From positions 1,000,360-1,064,359 of the forward strand of contig CAJNDS010002512.1 of assembly GCA_905221605.1 (NCBI GenBank): a DNA stretch of 64,000 bases. Direction: 5' to 3'. The position numbers and the translations under genes were made by a program. Shown in pieces: positions 1 to 12,700 of the stretch. This DNA is from Symbiodinium natans. Lineage: Eukaryota > Sar > Dinophyceae > Suessiales > Symbiodiniaceae. The notes below the pieces were generated by a model, which ran no database searches, was not told the DNA's origin, and saw only the letters and a program-made list of their open reading frames with translations. How positions within the stretch are numbered: the stretch's first letter is position 1; each line of letters opens with the position of its first letter.

Positions 1-1014
1 CAGGGAGTTAAAAGGGCAAACCCGCAATCCTGGCATGCCAAGAATGCCATTTCCAGATCTCTTGAAGGTTTCACTGTGTGCCTTTCGAGCACAAGCAGAG
101 GGACTGGGCAGTACAGATGCTGGAGAAGATGCACGAGGCGATGGCATGCGATTGCCCCAAAATTGCTTTGCTCCTGCTTTGAACGGCTGATTGTTCGTGA
201 GTTGGTTTTTGGGTCGGTTTGATAGCCATGACAGCTATACGACGTATGCTTTCTGGTGGGCACTTTGTCAAGCACAGGTGCAGGCCAGAGATCTGAGAAG
301 CTGCTCCCTGGGCCTAGACAGTGACGCTGACTTCCTAGCAGCATGGCTTTGTGATGCTTTTGGAGGGGCGGAGGGGCGAAGTCTGTAGTGCTACAGCGTT
401 GGGAGCGCTAGGATTGGGTGTAGGGCTTTCCGATTCAGGCGTTGACGGTGTTCAGGCCCAGCTGTGGGGCTCAAAGATGGCCGCCGTTGCACCCACGTAC
501 TCCGCACTTCACGATTTTCCTAGCACGATTTCCCTTTTCATCTCACCCAGAGAGCACACCTGCCGGCAGACGCTTGACATTCCGTAGCTGCATGGCACAG
601 CTGTGTGGCACACATCTCGGGAGAATGTGACACAATCCTGGGGGACGCGGGGGAGCGACACGTTGGCACGACAAGACGCTTTGATTTCACAAGCAGCTGC
701 GATCTTTCCGCCGCACCCCAGGCAGATCACTTCACACGTTCCGGCACGTTTTCCGAGGACGCATGCTCCCGTGGGGTTTGGGTGTGAAAGTTTGCGGGTT
801 GCGGGCCATTAGCCTGATGTGAGGAATGTGTGAGGAAACCGAAACGAGGTTGTCGAGCTCGGCTGAACACCCTTAAATCCTGAAGCCTTTAGACGGTTTC
901 GGCTGCGCCAGTTATGACCTCAAGGCTTTTGCAGACTTGGGGATGGCTTCAATGTCGTCCATCTGACGCCCTCCACCCTCAGCAGCTCTTCCCGACCTTA
1001 CAGTCTGACGTCAA

Positions 1015-1195
1015 CCCACCTCACCATCCCAACCATTATTTCCTAACAAACTTCAAACTTCAAACCCAAGGTTCACCCACCAGCTCGCCATTCCCATCAT
1101 TCCCATGCTTGCTCACCACCCGCCATTTTCCACCATTTCCCACCAATCCTTACCATTCCCACCATACCCCGCCATGATTCCCACCCCAGTCGAAG
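1015..1195. repeat. Pyrimidine-rich CCATT-type low-complexity tract
   Basis: The plus strand is dominated by degenerate CCATTCCCA/CACCATT units with very few G. No reading frame in it looks coding. The 1-1000 stretch before it shows no gene I can support. Confidence 0.5.
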
Positions 1196-1274
1196 TTAGG
1201 AGCAAGCACCTGAAAATGTACATCATGGCGGGCAGCTAAACAAGAAGCAGGTGCAACATGACTCCTCATGGCAG

Positions 1275-4120
1275 GACTTGAGCTTAGAGGACATTCTGGT
1301 GGGCGCAACCTACCGCGCCCAGGACCCGATTCGGTGTTCGTGTTCAGGCAATCAGTGAGACCAGAGTATAGGGTTTAGGGTTTAGGGTGCAGAGGTTGTG
1401 ACTTTGTCTTGGGGATTGCTGTGGTGTGGGGTGACGCGCTACATCTCATCATTCGGGCGCAACAAGACATTGTGGCAGTTCCAGAAATCTTTCACACCAA
1501 ATAGGCTAGTTGACATGGGCTTGGGCATCTTGCAGCCTACTGTAGCAGCATTTTGTGAACAACAGCGAGAATAAGAGATCAATCTGAGTTCAAAGTTGTT
1601 TTGGGGTGGTGCGGATTTTCAGCGCTTCCATCCTTCGGGCGTTCCGGCATCTTTCTTGTAGCAAGTCTCCCAGCTTTTGTCCATGCGGCTGCACACAACG
1701 CGCAGGAGTTGCGAAAACAGGGTGGCCTGCATGGTCTCATCATCGATCCGTACAACTGTATCGCCTCTTGGCAGAGCCTGTCTTCAGGGGCCCCATTCAA
1801 ATTCTGCCGGGAGATTTGCCCTGAACCCATCCTCTCAAAGTTTCAACCGTAACAGGATGGGGCTTGAAAAGATGTCTTAAGAAGGATACACAACAATGGC
1901 AAACAACACAAAAGCAAGAGCAAGGAATGAGAGCCAAGCAACTAGAGCCCGATGTAACGTTGCAAGGGTTGAAGTACCCAGATGCCAAATAAATCAAAAT
2001 AATGTGATCTTAGGGCTTATCATCCCAGAGTAGTTACATGGGCCCTGAATATGGTCCCTTACCTCCCTTAAAGGGTTCTGATGTATATACGGGCTTTTCA
2101 GGCATTGTGCAGCTCTTGCATGTGTCCCTTATTGGCAGAACGCGATGACAGCATGGCAAGGGTCGAGATCTGATTGAAAATAAAATGTACTCGCTGCGAA
2201 GTTGCCGCAAGGGCAACCACGACTTGTTGAGGTTTGGGAATCCTGACTAAAGGCTCCTCACTGAGCCTCTTTTGATTTGGAGGCACGGCCCGAAGGCGCA
2301 ATTCCGGAGACGGAGGTGGTGAGCGCAATGATGTCAAAGCTTCAGCAGCCGCTTGGCTTGGGCTTGGGTGCTGTGATCCATGACACTTCCACGACCCCGA
2401 CACCGGGTCCCAAGTTGTCATTTCTGCTCGCTTCCGGGGACTTTTTGTCTTGACTAGCAGCCTGGCATACTACAATGCCGAAAGACACAAAGTCATCGAG
2501 GCCAACCTTTGAACCTGACAAGATCGTAGCCGAGGGGCCTCTCACCTGGTATTTGCTCCAAAATGTCAAAGACAGGTGACTTAGGCCCCCAATACGCACG
2601 CGAAGCTGTTGACGATCCTTTTGCAGAAGCTGCCAGACATGTAATCCACACCAGGTGAACTAGCCATAAGCTCTAAGCCATCCTAAACCCAAGCCCCTAC
2701 ATGTTTGCATATGCACCCTGCAAGCCTAAGCCCCAGGCAACAAGCCCATCGTCCAAAACATGCGCCTTCCACATCAGGTTCGCCAAGCTGCACGCCACGC
2801 ATGTATGGATCGTAGTCCACCCCACGAAGCAGTCGCAGCTCGCGGGAAACGAGCCGTCTATGTACGACTGCTCTGGCAGTGCACATTGGCCCCTGGGCGA
2901 TTATAGTTTAGAGCTTTGCTCGGTGCCCATGCTGCAGGGTTTGTTGTGGCATGTGTGACCAACCCTGAACCATGAATGAAGCCATATCGATTGCGGCAGC
3001 ATTTTGCTGCAGCTACCTGGTCACCCAAGACAGCGATGTCATGCTTGGAAGTGACGTCTTGCACTGAAGAAGCTGCGCCCGCTTTGACCTGAACCCACTG
3101 CTGTCAATCAACATAACACAGTGAGCGTTGGATGCGTCCGAAAGCTGCATGGAGCGAGGTCCATGAAAACTCTTAGCGCCAATTACATGCTTTATGAGTG
3201 CGAGGTGTTAGTGCGATATTCTTGGCGGCTGAAGCACTGCGTCAAGCCTATCAACCGAAAAAGTTGTTTTATGACGTGCTTCTAGCATGACCCAGACTCC
3301 AGCCCCCTGAGGTTCAACAAATGCGACAATGGCATCATTGTGCGCCGACCATATGCCAAGAGCTGGGCGCAGCAAAAGCAGGATGACAAAGCAAAGACAG
3401 GATGCTCCCGCCAGGCATGGTATGTCCAGCAAAGCCTCATGTAAGGGCCGTATGGGCTATCCAGCTTGCATCGCACCTCAAACGCTGCACCTAAGAGCTT
3501 GGCGTCGAAGCATGCCAGGTTGAGGGGTTGGGCTCAGCTTAGCCTCGCTCACCTTTGTCCAGTCGAGGGTTTAGGCACCTCATACTTGCAACACCTCCTG
3601 CTCGCCCCCCTTCCTCCTCCCCCAGTAGGGTAAGAATTGCCAGGACTCAGAGCGTGTCATCCAAGGGTTAAGAGGCTTCAGAGCTCAGGCGGCATAGCGT
3701 GGGGTGAGGTGTCTGTGCGTTTGGTCAGGCTACCGCCTTCCATGAATTGACGGAGCTTTTTCCCGTCGATCTTGGCCGTGCGCACATGCGACAATTCACA
3801 ACAGTGGAGCAAAAACCCCATACTCATCATGCTACGAATGGGCATACGGTCAACGGACAGACGACATGACGAAAAATGCGGGCAGGGGGTCGAGGGGGTC
3901 AGGGATGCGCAACGTCTTCCCTCCGAACTGTTGACCCCCATCTCCGCAATGGAGCCCAACTTATCGCGCACCATCCTCAGAAGCTCTGAAGCGCGGGGGG
4001 CAGGTCAACCTGAAGGTGGACAAGGTGCGAAACTACTACGCCGGCAAACTTGGTGAAGCGAAGCTGCTGTTTAGCTCCCGCACCAGGGGCTTTGAAGAGG
4101 CCGCAGACATCGTGGTATAG
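1275..4120 (+). CDS. Twinkle/T7 gp4-like DNA helicase (C-terminal half, spliced)
   Basis: Ring-shaped replicative helicase of the Twinkle/T7 gp4 family, expected to unwind organellar DNA. Exons read: 1706-1757 (GLIIDPYN, the Walker B-type motif), 2296-2338 (ETEVVSAMMSK), 2778-2888 (FAKLHATHVWIVVHPTK, then YDCSGSAHW), 3312-3361 (FNKCDNGIIVRR) and about 3981-4120 (VDKVRNYYAGKLGEAKLLF), ending at TAG 4118-4120. A short exon at 1275-1304 (DLSLEDILVG) is possible. The order Walker B, HP.K, SG.AHW, NK.DNGI, KVRN..GKLG matches the C-terminal helicase domain of the family. Joins are in phase with GT (after 1757) and GC (after 2338, 2888 and 3361) donors and AG acceptors. The Walker A exon and any primase part must lie left of the window or were missed. 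The exact start of the last exon is the least certain boundary. Confidence 0.8.
1371..1388. repeat. Interstitial TTTAGGG tract
   Basis: Two and a half perfect units of TTTAGGG, the plant/dinoflagellate-type telomere repeat. It sits inside the intron between the candidate 1275-1304 exon and the 1706 exon of the helicase gene. Single TTTAGGG or CCCTAAA units recur elsewhere, for example around 23400-23412 and through 36000-36300. Confidence 0.8.
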
Positions 4121-4639
4121 CTGCCTTTAGTATAGCTTCTACAACAAGTGCATGTTGCTTTCGGAAGGCTCTAGAAATCTGGATGACTGGGCGGTCTGCG
4201 GAGAAGAGTTCATAGGTTTTTCTTTTCGGGGCGGCTGTTTGACCTGGGACTGTCGATCCGCTTGACTGATGTATGATACCCAGAAGGTGTTTTTCTCCTT
4301 CTTGCGCAGGCCGTGAACCTTATATCATGTGCTGCTTTCAAATAAAAGCGGACTGTGAGTCCCAGGTCAGGAGCTAACAGGCTTGTGGCTTCGAGCTGGT
4401 TTTATACGGACATTTCAACTGAACTCTCACATGTGACGCATCTGGAAGCCTTCATGCCGACTGGGCTCTGCATCTGGCATATGGAGGACCTTCACACAGG
4501 TCGGGAGCTTCCTGAAGTCTACTTTAGGCTGAACCCGAAGCAGCAACTGCAACAACAGACCATTCATTCTACACAAAACTCGGTACCCCCACTCTAGCAG
4601 TTTTGCAAGTCGTATTGTTTGTGGGCCTGTGAGAAGCAG

Positions 4640-5061
4640 TCTCAAGACAAGGACTTTGTCAGGCGACTCCATATGAAGTGCAACTTTGGGGTGCACGTCC
4701 CTCGCAGCGCGAGCTTGGGGGTGGGAAACAAACGCTCACTTCGCTGCTCATGTGTGCTGTAACATTCACAGGTGTATGTAAAGAGCTTTGCCATTGCGAT
4801 GCCCAGGGTCGGGATAGGAATGCCTTTAAGCTTCAAGGTGATGTGCAACTGGGGCCTTTGGTATTCAGTGAGGGCCACAGGATGAACATTTGCCCCAGCC
4901 CCACCCACTCATGTACATGAAAGTTTCTGGTCCTGACCGATTGCGGCTTGAGCTCCAATGTGCCCTTGGAGGGTTTATTTTCTTGAAGTGGCTGCCGTCA
5001 TGGAAGGTATGCGGATGAAGAGCAGCAAAACATCAACGACATCCCTCTGATGCGCAATGAG
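4640..5061 (+). CDS. Unidentified protein, three linked exons
   Basis: I do not recognise this protein. Three short frames join in phase: 4640-4720 (DKDFVRRLHMKCNFGVHVPR, GT donor at 4721), 4772-4839 (VYVKSFAIAMPRVGIG; the next intron would start GA at 4840) and 5007-5061 (YADEEQQNINDIPLMRNE, followed by GTAGAG). Codon choice is G/C-ending and each exon sits behind an AG, which argues for coding. A further open stretch near 4434-4580 (HLEAFMPTGLCIWHMEDLHTG) may belong upstream. It lies about 500 bp after the helicase stop codon on the same strand, so it is probably a separate gene. No start or stop was found. Confidence 0.45.
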
Positions 5062-5717
5062 GTAGAGCTGCGTGAAACCTAATTTGACTGGCTGCCTCAC
5101 GTCAATGCAACTACCGGCTTATCTCGGCCATGACATTAAGGCTTCATGGCATGGCGATTGCCGCAATACTGTTTCGGAGCTCTGGCCAGTTGTCGAGGTG
5201 CATCTGTATGTACGCTAGTATTCCCCGATCCAAATCCCTGCTTCGAAAGAGGGATCTTACAAGGGGAGAGTGAGTGTGTCGTTGAAACACCGCTAGGGTC
5301 GGCAAAAACTACATGTTCTCCAAACATCAGGCAAGGAGAACTCGAGCCGGCCGACAAGTATCGTGTTTTTCGAGTTGTTTCGCTCCATGCTTGCAAAACT
5401 CTGCCAGGCTCGAGCACCAATTCACCAAACTTGCGCCGTTTCGAAGTTGGAAATGCACTAATGTTTACGGACAGTTAGTTCCAGATACTTCGCCGCAAGC
5501 TTCTGTCACGGGACTCTCAGCGGAATTCTGTCGGGGTGGGCACTCTCGAGGGTTTTTTTCCGTTGATGCTCGGTGAGACAGGCCTCACAAATGCCACAAT
5601 ATGGCCGTTATTGGGAACATCCCTGGCCGGCTCGGATTTTCCTAACACAGTTGCAAGCAGCAGCCTTCACGGAAACTCGAGCAGGCTCGAAAAGTCCAAA
5701 ACCGCAAGATACTGGGA

Positions 5718-6110
5718 TCTATGGGCTAGATGCCAGAGTTTGGGATATTTGTTTTGGAAAATCCTTGCCGCTCCAGTTTTCGGGAGCTGGCGCTTCAACG
5801 TTTGGAAAGTTCAAGCCAGCCTGAAAAGTCCAAAATGATTTCGTGACCTGGTGCGTCAAGACTTTTTGACAAGCCTGCTTTTGAGTTGTCAAAACCACCG
5901 AGACTTTGGGAGTTATAATCCCTCCCCCCCCCCAGGCTCCATAGATGCAAAAACGTAGGATTTCGTGACCTGGTGCTTCCAGAATTTGGGGATGTTCGAG
6001 CCGGTTTGAGCTGTAGAAGAATTTTCCTAGGTACCAGAATTTAGGTTTCATGGGTAAAGTTAACTTGCTCGAGTTTTCTTGACTTGGTGCTTCGAGATAT
6101 TCTTGATAAA
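5718..6110. repeat. Degenerate tandem repeat, about 120 bp unit
   Basis: The phrase TTTCGTGACCTGGTGC-TTC-AGA recurs at about 5838, 5958 and 6077, giving a period near 120 bp. Related GCTCGA...AAAGTCCAAAA motifs occur upstream to about 5330. A 163-aa minus-strand frame (5719-6210) runs through the repeat but only mirrors its periodicity, so I do not call it a gene. A C10 run lies at 5924-5933. Confidence 0.5.
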
Positions 6111-7103
6111 CTTTAAGAATTCGAGTCGGCTCGAATGTGGTAGGGGCGAACAAAGCATCGCAAGGGTAGGGCAAAAAGAAGTTGGGAGGGCAAATGCAGG
6201 GAAAGTACATGGAGAAAGGGTCTTTGCGAGGAACCTTGCGGGCTGCTTATAAGTAGGCTTGGAGCTTAGGGCTTAGGCAGGTTGAGCCGTGTTCTCGACG
6301 CCGATATTCCAAGACCTTTAACGTTTCCTTGCTTTCTGAGACCAATGCATGCAAGTGCATAGTGAAGTGTGTGCTGTGCCGTAGGCGTTGGGGTTGGGTC
6401 TTTGGCTCTAGAAGCGGTCTCCTAAGTTTATGGTTTAACAAGTCCTGCCTCAGGAAGAACCCTAAGGTTTAGGGCCATTGCAGCCGTAGACCTCAACCCT
6501 GTGGTTTTGAGTTTGGGATTCAGGCGATGCCCACCAGCAACCCCACGTCTAGTTCAACTCGCAAGCCCTGAAGCCTACTCCAGAAGGCTCGGGTAGCTGT
6601 GAGCAGGTTAACTCTAGTTTAAGTGGTTCTTAAACTCATGAGAGATACTTTCAAGCATACCGATCGCTTCCAAGACTCTCAGGGTGGTTTGTTTTGGGAA
6701 TGGGGACCTGATTTATGGCATCTGTCCTGTACTGGATCATGTGATCCTACGTCCCGGTTGAGCTCATGCTAACGGACTTCTTGTCACTCCATTTGAAATT
6801 TGGTTCCCTTCAATTTGGACGCTTAACTTGTTTTCATTGCTTGTTGAGTGTGTGAAGAAGAGATTTGAATACTGAACGACTGAATTACTATTCCCGCCCC
6901 GTATGGTAGTTCAAGTAGTGAAATTAATGGAATTGGCACAATCAGTCTGAACTCTATGAATTTATTTTGACAAATTGCTATTTGGCATGTTTTTTATCCT
7001 TGCCTTTGGTTTCAGCATTTGATGAACTTCATTGTCGCTCGCGCTTCCGGGGGAGTTGATGATTTGTTTACAGTAAGTGACTTCCGACACCTATTACCCT
7101 CTT

Positions 7104-7143
7104 CCCCCCCCCCCCCCCCCCCATTGTTCCCCTCCCCCCCCCC
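7104..7143. repeat. Two poly-C runs flanked by CATTGTT
   Basis: C19 at 7104-7122 and C10 at 7134-7143, each followed by CATTGTT. They form one of about nine long C or G homopolymers in the window. Confidence 0.9.
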
Positions 7144-7737
7144 ATTGTTGTATCAACAAACGAAATCAGGTATTGTAAGCCAGTATGCTTAATGCTATTC
7201 GCCACCCCGCTTGTAGTTAGTTAAGAACTTAACCTTAACTAATCACATGAATAGAAGCCAGGCAGTTCTCGGATGAATAGAAGCACGGCTAGTTCTCAGA
7301 AGGGGTGGCCGAATATCGTGTATGGCATTATTGACGAATCAAGTTGTTATTCGGGCTCCCTCATGATCTGTTTGTTTTGCTGTTGTCAGACTTACTTCTA
7401 CTAGGATTTCATGACGATTCAGGCGCTGCTATGTTGTTCTTCTAGCAGTTCTTAATATTCGCAATGAGTAAGGGAGCACAAGCAACGATATCATGAATGT
7501 AAATAATGGTCCCCCGTGTGCCCTGAAAGTTTGCTTAAGTGAAATATGGTTGATTATTTCGATTGGCGTATTTCAATTCAAGGCCCTCACGAGTTGATAC
7601 TTAAGCTGGTTTAATTTTGAATGGACGTAATTCGATTCGATTTACGCCTATCTACATAAATTACAATTTTGGCTCACTTCAGAACTGACAACTTTAAAAC
7701 AGTTGAATAACGGGTATGTTCCATAAAAGCTGATACT

Positions 7738-7850
7738 TTCATGACATTAAGTACGACATACAACAAGCAGGAAGATGACCTTAACTATCAAGCTTATGCT
7801 TTCATGCAATTAGAAACGACATACAACAGGCAGGAAGATGACTTTATGGC
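7738..7850. repeat. 63-bp direct duplication
   Basis: A unit starting TTCATG and containing ACGACATACAACA(A/G)GCAGGAAGATGAC occurs at 7738 and again at 7801, offset by 63 bp (21 codons), so the frame across it stays open. It lies at the right edge of the AT-rich island. Confidence 0.7.
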
Positions 7851-8021
7851 TAGAAAGATGATAAGCTATCGCAAATACCAGTGTCTTCATTACGTAGACG
7901 AAATGTCGGTGTACGTACGTATGGTTGTGCAAAGGCAAGCGCAGAAACCAGAGCGTCTTTGACAGCACAAGCCATCAGGGTTGACGTTGGCGCCAGTCCG
8001 TGCAACAGGTCAGTTTTTTAG

Positions 8022-8748
8022 CAGCCTTTGTGGCAACCCTGGCAAGTGGTGTGGCTTGGTCCTTCTTGCGTTGCATCCGAAGTGCAGTACAAAGGAGCGA
8101 GCATCACAATTCTGGATTGAAGGTGAACTGTGTAAGCTTGTGCTGCTTAAGACTTGAGCTTAAGGCCTGAGGCTGGGGTCCTAGCAAACCCTAAAATCCG
8201 AAAAGGAATTGGGTAGGAAGATGAGGGACAAACCTTCAACATGACATACTACACAGCAAGCCCTAAATTTGGGCCCAAAACCCGAAGTAACAGATCCTCA
8301 CCCTAGTATATGGTATAGTATATGGTATAAAGCGAGCACAAAGCTCCCCCATGAGAAGCCCGGACCTCCTAAGTGGTGAGCACCCGAAGTGGCCCTAACC
8401 CTTGCCTTGAAAGACTGTGAAACATGCGAACCTCGGCCTTCCCCGGAAAGCACCAAGCCATTTCACGGGCATCAATGAAGGGCATGTCGGCTGAGAAACT
8501 TGATCACGGGAGCCACCCCCACTCACCAAACTATTCCGAAACGAAAGTCCCGCCGAATATCCCTGCAGATGCCAATGCCGATGATCCCTACGGCGTCCAT
8601 GAAAGTGCTTAGCGTTTAGGATGGTGATGTTCGAAGTAAACGAGTTCAAGTTTGCAAGTCGCAAGCTGCCATCGTGAAGCCAGAGTTGTCACGCATTGCA
8701 AGACTCCGACAACGCTGTGACGAGTTGGCCCGCCACCTTTGTCATCAG
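8022..8748 (+). CDS. Two candidate exons, unidentified
   Basis: Two separate frames look like exons. 8022-8122 encodes a hydrophobic stretch (AAFVATLASGVAWSFLRC) that could be a membrane helix and ends at GTGAAC. 8666-8748 encodes a helical segment (KPELSRIARLRQRCDELARH) and ends at GTGCCC. They do not join in phase directly, so they need another exon or belong to different genes. No family recognised. The stretch 8750-9765 holds further ambiguous open frames on both strands but nothing I can support. Confidence 0.3.
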
Positions 8749-9765
8749 GTGCCCGTTCGCCTTATTTTGTGCAAGTTGCGGGGAACTGGATAGGGGGAAA
8801 CAGAAGGAGCAGGAGCGGCATCTGCAATATCGTTTCATTTGCAGCAAGGGTTCTCAGAGCCAACTTCGAGCAGCGGAATTCGAGAAATGAGATTTTTGGG
8901 ACTGCTACCTCCATGTTCTCCGAGTCTCCGAGCCCAAGGCCACCGAAAGCCCAAACCCAAGAGCCATCCACAGATCGTTGAGAAGTGCAGCCCCTTGCCG
9001 CCGAATGCGCTTCCTTGGCAAATGCGAGCCTGCTGGTCGGAAAACAGTGCGTTTGCATGTTGGAGCTTAGCCTGCCCCCTGAAAATCGATTTCCTGGCTC
9101 TCCTACACCCTACAACCCCTTTTGGCTTTTTGGGACTTGGGGTTGCAACCCTTGTGCAACCAGAGCTTGGGGCCCCTGAGGCCTCGCCTTGATCTCTTGT
9201 TACTCGAGCTGAGGATTGGCGCACTCTGCACCTGTAAGTACAAGTCGTGGAAATGTAGATGCATGGTACTTATGTTGGGGGCTTCATTGCAGCCTTGGGC
9301 GTGCGGGCTTGAATATCGGGCAATGCGGCTTGCTGCGGCTTGCCTCCAGATTCTTTGGTTGAGCGTTATGGCTCCGGCTGCAGGAATGGAAGCATTAGCG
9401 GCTGCATGCGGAACATATCCAGCGAGTTTTCCCGTACTTCACGACGATGTACGTTTAACAGTTCATTCCCACTGCAAAAAAGAGCCTGAGATACATTCAC
9501 TGCACTACGTCACCAGCCTGCCTCGCCAAAGCAGCACCAGTCAAACCGCCTCTGGCCGCTTGGATCTGAGCAGAAATGTGCCCCAAACAGACCAAAAGGA
9601 GCCGGATAGAACATGTAGGGCTCCGAGAAGTGATGTCTGCGTGATGGCTCGGTGTTTTCCAAGCACCCTCCATGACTGCTGCAGCTTAACATCAAGCACT
9701 CGGTGTTGGCGCATACCTGTAGAGAAAATCCCTCTCTCGATTCGAGCCGAGGTGCCACAGGAGCC

Positions 9766-12700
9766 ATGGCAGAGAAGGAGAATGAGCCCAAGGTAGAGAA
9801 GGCCTCTCTCGCTTTACTCAGCGGAGCATTGTGTGAAGCCTGCCCCGCATCTGCATCGATCTGACTTTGCCACGCTGGCCTGGCACGAAGGTGTGCAGGT
9901 TCAGCCGTATGAATCAGGAACAGTTGTGTGCCGGCCAAGAGAACCTTACCTTCCTATTCAGGCCAATGGGAACCCATGTGAGCGCTCGAGCTCGTTGCTT
10001 CCGCAAGACTAGCAAACACGGGGAGCTAGCTGAAGCCCTTCAAGGCTGCAGGGGCCCAAAATCAGATGTCAGGCCGTTTTGACTTTCCAGCTTCAGTGTC
10101 AGGCGGAGCCTGAGAAGGCGCCAGAGAAGGCGCCAGTCGGGGAGGGGAGGGGAGCCGGAGGGGGCTTAGGGCTTAAGGGGCTTCTTTCTAGATCTCGAGT
10201 CAAACTGAGTAGCTTGAGAGGAATCCTTGGTCGTGGGAATAAGCTTCCAGGTGCAAGGGCATTGCAGGGCATTGAAGGGCATCTTTGACTCTGTGCGGTT
10301 TAAGTTTCTCTCATTGCATACTCAGAGTATGCTCAAGCGAGCAAAACGCTGTCTTCCCGCACCGCAAGGTTGAGGACAAGAAGAAGAAGGACCGGAAGCC
10401 CCACCTGATGGCAGCTGCCCCCCGACCGGTGTGGCTTTGAGAGTTGTGAGAGTCAGGGAATACAAGGCCAGGTCTGGCTTCTCCGGCTTTGAGGGGCTTA
10501 GGGTTTCGGGTTTGGGGTTTGAAGGCTGTGTTGGTTTGGGCTTCGGAATCTTAGAGCCACGAAAATGCATGGTGTTGTGAACGGCTCTGGCCAACCAGCT
10601 TCGACTGAAGTGATTACAGCGGCAGCAAGGGAATCTGCATTCTTGAAAAACTCGAGCCTCGAGTGCGCAAATTGATCGACCGTCTCGACTGTCTGGCCTT
10701 GACCCTTTGCATACGGGGCCAAACAGCTTGTCAATCAAGAGTGTCAAGTCAACCTTTTTCCGATGTTCTAGACCCGGCTTCAAGAACCCACGCCCTTTGT
10801 GCCCGGTCAGGGCCAGATTGTGCAACGTGGGGCAATGTAGGGGCGAGTAACCGTTCTTGCTCCGATTTTTTAGGTGAAACTGATGGCTTCAAATTGTCCT
10901 GGGAAAGCAAGCTTAAAGACTGCGTTTTGCGAGAGCAAACGGGAAAGCATGCACCCAAAAACATTCAAGTAGATGCAAAGCTCTTCAAGGTTGAGGAGGC
11001 CTTCAAGAAGTGGGATATCACCGGCGACGGTGGCCCGCAAGCATTGCACTTTCAGCTTCAGAAGGTGACTTCAACATGTCTGTCTTGATTTGTGTAGGGA
11101 TGCCCCACGATTTCTCCTGGCTTCGTTGCTGGCGATTGGCTTCTTCCACTTCAGGCTAGATGGAACTTCGGCCACTGAGTCATCATGTTCTGAACGTTCT
11201 TCACCCCCCCGCGCTTGCCACCTTGCCATTCTAAGACACCCTGCTCCTGTTCTTGCTTGGATAGACACCCCAGCATGCAGCGTGGAGAAGACTTTATCAG
11301 ATGCTCAGAGACTTTTGGTCATGTGCGTGCTAATGCTCTTTGCTTGGCATGTTTCGTACGTTTATCAAAGGGTTCACTTGAACCTGCTTTCGTGCTTGTG
11401 CTCGTGGCAAGTTGCCAGGGTGCTCTTCCTTTGGCTAGGGTGTGCTGTAGATCTCTTCCCAAGTCTGCTCAAGGCCTCGACTCTGGAGATTCACAGCAGA
11501 CCTTCCGTGTCGCCAAGGCGCCATCAGTCGTTACGAGCTCCATGCGGCGTTGACACAGCTGGGCATGGACGAAGCGCAGGCGCCTTCCTAAAGCCGGTGG
11601 GGCATCACTGGCTCCCGCCCTTGGCCCTTGACGCGGTTTATTTGTTTCTCTTCCCCCTACTCGCCTTGTGATGCCCTGCAGGATTCGCGTTGGGGGGGGG
11701 GGGGGGGGGCACTCCAGCAAGGGCCACTCCGTGGGCACTCCAAGGACTCTTTGCACTCTTCTTGGCGGCATTCTACTCTGTGAGTTTCTCTGAGGTTGCC
11801 TTGCTGTGGGCAGCACTCCATGCACTCTGCAGGATTCTCTGAACCCCTCAAGGGTACTCCGAAGGATTTTGGGATAGACATTGCAGGATCTCTGCGGGAT
11901 AGATATACCGTGCGGGAAAACTGCTGGATTCTCTGGGTGCGGGCATCGCCGGTATACTGGCGAGGAGAATAGTTGAGTGGCAAACATATATACATGCCGA
12001 CTTGTACTTAGGTGCACGTGCATGTTCTCACTATATTGCTCTTTCTATTGCTCTTTCTTACGTTCCAAAATTTGTACAGCACCTTCTTTTGGTACTTGGA
12101 AAAGACAGACACGTGACATGTGATTGCCCGGCTCTTGATCTTATTTGTCTCGTTTCAATCTGCTCTGAACGGCGATGGCTTTTTAGTCATGCTGGTTTGT
12201 GTGGGCACTATACAGGCTACAGCTCAGCATATGGCTTTCTTGTTCTGCACCACTCGCTCGGATGGCTACTCAGTTCAGAAGCTGAAGGCGTGCACGCGTA
12301 AATGGTTGTCCGTGGCCTGAGGCCCGCGTCGTTTAGCCGTGTAGCATTGCGTAGACGTGGTTGATTCAGCCGTTCTCCTTCACCGCATGGAAGATGGTCT
12401 TGAGAATAGACGATGCTTCGGTTGTCGTTTCCTGTCACATCTGCCGAGGCTGTATTGCATGCCTGGCACAGCCAGTAGCGCCCCATATTGTGCCAAGGTG
12501 GCAAAATGCTTCAACTCGGCAGACATTAGCATCTTGGTAGCAGCTTGCACCCAGGAGGTGCATGATGCACGCCACGAGGTCTTGCACACATAGTCATCAT
12601 TGAGAGCTGCAAAGTGTGCTGCCTGTGGGCATCCTGCTTTGCGCAAGTGCAGTGTGAAGCGAGTGCAGCTACACACCTGACACAGTGGTTGTTTGATCCC

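Larger units (their letters stand above)
6600..7962. other. AT-rich island without recognisable gene
   Basis: From about 6600 to 7960 base composition drops clearly toward A+T compared with both flanks, with many TAAT/ATTT words and few of the G/C-ending frames seen elsewhere. A 73-aa plus frame at 7741-7962 spans a duplication and is not convincing as a gene. The stretch 6110-6600 also shows nothing I can call. Confidence 0.5.

Noticed and set aside
7665-7690. Dinoflagellate spliced-leader relic (TTTTGGCTCA)
   Set aside because: Only about ten bases match and the CCGTAGCCA part is missing; likely chance.
11090-11671. 193-aa plus-strand ORF
   Set aside because: It spans intron 3 and, in the wrong frame, exon 4 of the EF-hand gene.
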